Positions 61,723 through 64,000 of a stretch of 64,000 bases of DNA are shown here, in pieces. Positions within the stretch are counted from its first letter, which is position 1. Each line of letters begins with the position of its first letter. The stretch is from Pseudomonas sp. MN1F (GTDB lineage Bacteria > Pseudomonadota > Gammaproteobacteria > Pseudomonadales > Pseudomonadaceae): positions 1 to 64,000 of the forward strand of contig NZ_VZII01000039.1 in assembly GCF_009391885.1 (NCBI RefSeq), read 5' to 3'. Below the pieces are notes generated by a model. That model was not told the origin of the DNA. It worked only from the letters and a program-made list of their open reading frames with translations, and made no database searches. A program made the translations under genes and the position numbers.

Positions 61723-62040
61723 ATGCGCCACCTAATCCTCGCCCCTGCGCTGCTGCTCGTGCTGCCTGCCGGAGTTGCGTTGGCCAAAGTCGATGCGGGC
61801 GACGTCGCCACTTCGGCAGGTGTCTCCGCTTCGCTGTATTCAACCTTCAAGGATGACAAACGGATCATCCCCGCCCAGGACGAGCTTTCTGCGTTCGTCG
61901 CCAGCGGCGGTACCATCCGCGGCGCCTATGTGGAGTCGGCGCTGGAACAGGCCCGCAAGGACCATCCAGGGCTGCAGGCCAGTGACGAAGAGCTGGCCCG
62001 GGCAATCCTGTCCCAGGATGACCCGATCGCCGATCATTGA
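61723..62040 (+). CDS. DUF2388-family small exported protein
   Basis: A 105-residue protein: signal peptide MRHLILAPALLLVLPAGVALA, then the DUF2388 pattern of pseudomonads (STFKDDKRIIPAQDELSAFVASGGTIRGAYVESALEQ and SDEELARAILSQDD). These occur in several paralogous copies per genome with no known function. GGAG precedes ATG 61723. Confidence 0.85.
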   Translation: MRHLILAPALLLVLPAGVALAKVDAGDVATSAGVSASLYSTFKDDKRIIPAQDELSAFVASGGTIRGAYVESALEQARKDHPGLQASDEELARAILSQDDPIADH

Positions 62041-62047
62041 TTAATCA

Positions 62048-62094
62048 CCTGTACCGGCCTCTTCACCGCTTTAGCCGCGAAGAGGCCGCTACAG
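62048..62094. terminator. Palindromic element between convergent genes
   Basis: CCTGTACCGGCCTCTTC faces GAAGAGGCCGCTACAGG with an interrupted GC-rich centre. Same sequence family as the element at 31491; REP-like, probably ends both transcripts. Confidence 0.65.
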
Positions 62095-62101
62095 GTAACG
62101 C

Positions 62102-62866
62102 TCAGCCCCAACCATCCATGCGCATCGTCGCCCTGACCAAGCGCTGCTCCTCCTGCTCGATCTCGCGCAAACTGTCGCGAATCCCGTTGATATGCTCCCG
62201 CGCCGCCCGTTGCGCCTGCTCGGGCAACTGCTCCATCACCGCGTGATACAACCGCGCATGCTGGCGATCGATCTGGCGCTTCTGCGCAGGCCGGCAATAG
62301 AGGTTGTTGACCGAGGCGAACACCGTGCTCAAGGTCAGGTCGCTCAGCGACTGCAAGGTATGCACCAGCACCGGGTTGTGTGACGCCTCGCTGATCGCCC
62401 GGTGAAACGCATGGTCACGCCGGGCATGCTCGCGTGGGTCGAGCGCTTCGGCAGCAGCATGGGCATCCAGCATGTCTTCATAGCGCCGGCGGATCAGCAG
62501 GCGGTCGATATCGGTGGCACGCAAGGCCGCGAGGCGGGCCGACTCGGCCTCCAGCAAGGCCCGCACCTCCAGCAGGTCGAACAGCGTGCGCGGCTGTGAG
62601 CTGAACAGGTGCATCAATGGCGTGGCACCCGCCTGCCCGGCAAGGTCGGCAACGAACGAACCGCGCCCCTGCTCGGTATCGATGATGCCGCGCCCACGCA
62701 GGATGCGCAGGCCTTCACGCAATGCCGAACGCGAGCAACCGAGCTTTTCCACCAGGCGCCGTTCCGAGGGCAAGGCCTGGCCGACCTTGAGCACACCTTC
62801 GACGATCAGCCGCTCGACCCGCTCGGCCACCTGATCCGCGACCTTGGCCTTGCCTTCAATTCCCAT
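62102..62866 (-). CDS. glcC: GntR-family regulator GlcC (glycolate-responsive)
   Basis: A 254-residue FadR-type GntR regulator: winged helix (QVAERVERLIVEGVLKVGQALPSERRLVEKLGCSRSALREGLRILRGRG) and FCD effector domain (FDLLEVRALLEAESARLAALR, HARRDHAFHRAISEASHNPVLV). Divergent from glcD, the standard place of glcC. The palindromes at 62879 and 62954 fit its family's sites. Confidence 0.9.
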   Translation of the reverse strand: MGIEGKAKVADQVAERVERLIVEGVLKVGQALPSERRLVEKLGCSRSALREGLRILRGRGIIDTEQGRGSFVADLAGQAGATPLMHLFSSQPRTLFDLLEVRALLEAESARLAALRATDIDRLLIRRRYEDMLDAHAAAEALDPREHARRDHAFHRAISEASHNPVLVHTLQSLSDLTLSTVFASVNNLYCRPAQKRQIDRQHARLYHAVMEQLPEQAQRAAREHINGIRDSLREIEQEEQRLVRATMRMDGWG

Positions 62867-62878
62867 GCACAGACTCCA

Positions 62879-62893
62879 ACTGGTAGGACCACT
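62879..62893. promoter_or_regulatory. GlcC operator candidate, glcC-proximal
   Basis: ACTGGTAGGACCACT, one base from the perfect site at 62954. It begins 13 bases before the glcC start, where binding would block glcC itself. Confidence 0.75.
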
Positions 62894-62953
62894 GCTGCCG
62901 ATGTTTCAAATCTAGCCGGTTGAAGCCATGGATAACCAGTACTTCACGGAAAA

Positions 62954-62968
62954 ACTGGTAGGACCAGT
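62954..62968. promoter_or_regulatory. GlcC operator candidate, glcD side
   Basis: ACTGGTAGGACCAGT, a perfect ACTGGT/ACCAGT inverted repeat, 94 bases before glcD. Resembles LldR/GlcC-type TGGTNNNACCA sites. Centre-to-centre spacing from the first site is 75 bases. Confidence 0.8.
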
Positions 62969-63061
62969 GCCCTGCCCCCTCGACCACCCCCAGCCGAACG
63001 CGCAGGCTGCAAGGGCGAACGGTTTGCCCACAACAACAAAAATTGCCGCTGAGTGAGCCTC

Positions 63062-64000
63062 ATGAACATCCTCTACGACGAACGCGTCGACGGCGCGCTG
63101 CCCTCGGTGGATCTGCCCGCGCTGCTACAGGCGTTGCACGATGCCCTCCCGGACCTTGAGGTCCTGCACCGCGCCGAAGATCTCAAGCCTTATGAATGCG
63201 ACGGCCTCTCGGCCTACCGCACCGTGCCGCTGTTGGTGGTGTTGCCCGAACGCCTGGAACAGGTGCAGACCTTGCTCAAGCTCTGCCACCAGCGTGGCGT
63301 GCCGGTGGTGGCACGCGGCGCCGGCACCGGCCTGTCGGGCGGCGCGCTGCCGCTGGCCAAGGGCATCCTGCTGGTGATGGCGCGCTTCAACCGCATTCTC
63401 GAAGTCAACCCGCAAGGGCGCTTCGCCCGGGTGCAGCCCGGTGTGCGCAACCTGGCCATTTCCCAGGCCGCCGCGCCCCACGGCTTGTACTACGCACCCG
63501 ACCCTTCTTCGCAGATCGCCTGCTCGATCGGTGGCAACGTCGCCGAAAACGCCGGTGGCGTGCACTGCCTGAAATACGGCCTGACCGTGCACAACCTGCT
63601 CAAGGTCGAGATCCTCACCGTCGAGGGCGAACGCCTGACCCTGGGCAGTGACGCCCTCGACAGCCCAGGCTTCGACCTGCTGGCGCTGTTCACCGGCTCT
63701 GAGGGCATGCTCGGCATCGTCACCGAAGTGACCGTCAAACTGCTGGCCAAGCCCCAGGTGGCGCGGGTGCTGCTGGCCAGTTTCGACAGCGTCGAGGACG
63801 CGGGCCGCGCCGTGGCCGAGATCATTGCCGCCGGCATCATTCCCGGTGGCCTGGAGATGATGGACAACCTGGCGATCCGCGCCGCCGAGGATTTCATCCA
63901 CGCCGGCTACCCGGTGGACGCCGCCGCCATCCTGCTGTGCGAGCTGGATGGCGTCGAAGCCGATGTGCAGGATGACTGCGAGCGGGTGGCCGACGTGCTC
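63062..64000 (+). CDS. glcD: Glycolate oxidase subunit GlcD (partial, runs past window)
   Basis: The first 313 residues of the FAD-linked subunit of glycolate oxidase. The PCMH FAD-binding domain is clear: YRTVPLLVVLPERLEQVQTLLKLCHQRGVPVVARGAGTGLSGGALP, then FTGSEGMLGIVTEVTVKLL. It oxidises glycolate (or D-lactate) to glyoxylate, with glcE and glcF expected beyond the edge. The window end cuts the gene; no stop is present. Confidence 0.93.
   Translation, partial: MNILYDERVDGALPSVDLPALLQALHDALPDLEVLHRAEDLKPYECDGLSAYRTVPLLVVLPERLEQVQTLLKLCHQRGVPVVARGAGTGLSGGALPLAKGILLVMARFNRILEVNPQGRFARVQPGVRNLAISQAAAPHGLYYAPDPSSQIACSIGGNVAENAGGVHCLKYGLTVHNLLKVEILTVEGERLTLGSDALDSPGFDLLALFTGSEGMLGIVTEVTVKLLAKPQVARVLLASFDSVEDAGRAVAEIIAAGIIPGGLEMMDNLAIRAAEDFIHAGYPVDAAAILLCELDGVEADVQDDCERVADVL

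Overview
The window is a chromosomal stretch of a Pseudomonas putida-group bacterium. It has high GC and codon use typical of the group, paired REP elements containing GTAGGAGCGGCTTNAGCCGCG-type arms, and many genes whose products match Pseudomonas families, including a creatinase that keeps the His232 of the P. putida enzyme. I see no rRNA, tRNA, CRISPR array, insertion sequence, integrase or prophage. It reads as accessory metabolic chromosome: small catabolic or nutrient-scavenging units, each with its own regulator and usually divergent from it.

Layout. 0.4-9.2 kb: a second PBP2-type transpeptidase, a LysR/AbrB-family pair, a VOC protein, an unknown zinc-ribbon protein, an OprD-type porin and two small envelope proteins. 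9.3-12.0 kb: LysR, argC of the short type and a GNAT acetyltransferase. 12.0-17.5 kb: an operon for a sulfonate/nitrate-type ABC importer with an acyl-CoA-dehydrogenase-like flavoprotein and an AhpD-like protein, divergent from an AraC regulator. 17.8-19.4 kb: a chemoreceptor followed by a REP pair.

19.5-31.5 kb is the most interesting region. Two paralogous NCS1 permeases bracket two paralogous flavin reductases, a luciferase-like monooxygenase, a DUF1185 protein, an alpha/beta hydrolase, an aldehyde dehydrogenase, a carboxymuconolactone-decarboxylase-like protein and a GntR/FCD regulator. Three copies of a GGTATACC-centred palindrome precede its transcription units. The content resembles, but is not, the Rut pyrimidine pathway, and suggests oxidative opening of an imported nucleobase-like heterocycle. 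Unrelated Nudix, LysE and Lrp genes are interspersed near its right end.

31.5-38.3 kb: a three-part split glutamate-synthase-like enzyme, a type III glutamine synthetase and an ammonium transporter, divergent from an XRE-cupin regulator with a matching repeated operator. This resembles gmaS-mgsABC (gamma-glutamylmethylamide / N-methylglutamate synthesis) but has no adjacent N-methylglutamate dehydrogenase. 38.3-41 kb: NAD salvage (nrtR-like regulator, pncA, pncB). 41-49.2 kb: a patchwork of a PLD lipoprotein, small secreted proteins, a degenerate Nudix protein, regulators, RidA and isochorismatase-like proteins and a YeiH exporter with its LysR regulator. 49.2-53.4 kb: ppnN, a diguanylate cyclase and pssA. 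53.5-57.2 kb: creatine use (GlxA-type regulator, MHS transporter, creatinase). 57.4-62 kb: katG, a LysR regulator, a lipoprotein and a DUF2388 protein. The right edge holds glcC divergent from glcD, which is cut by the window end.

Two short gene remnants lie in intergenic DNA: an ArsC-like fragment after pncB and a possible EAL-domain fragment after pssA.
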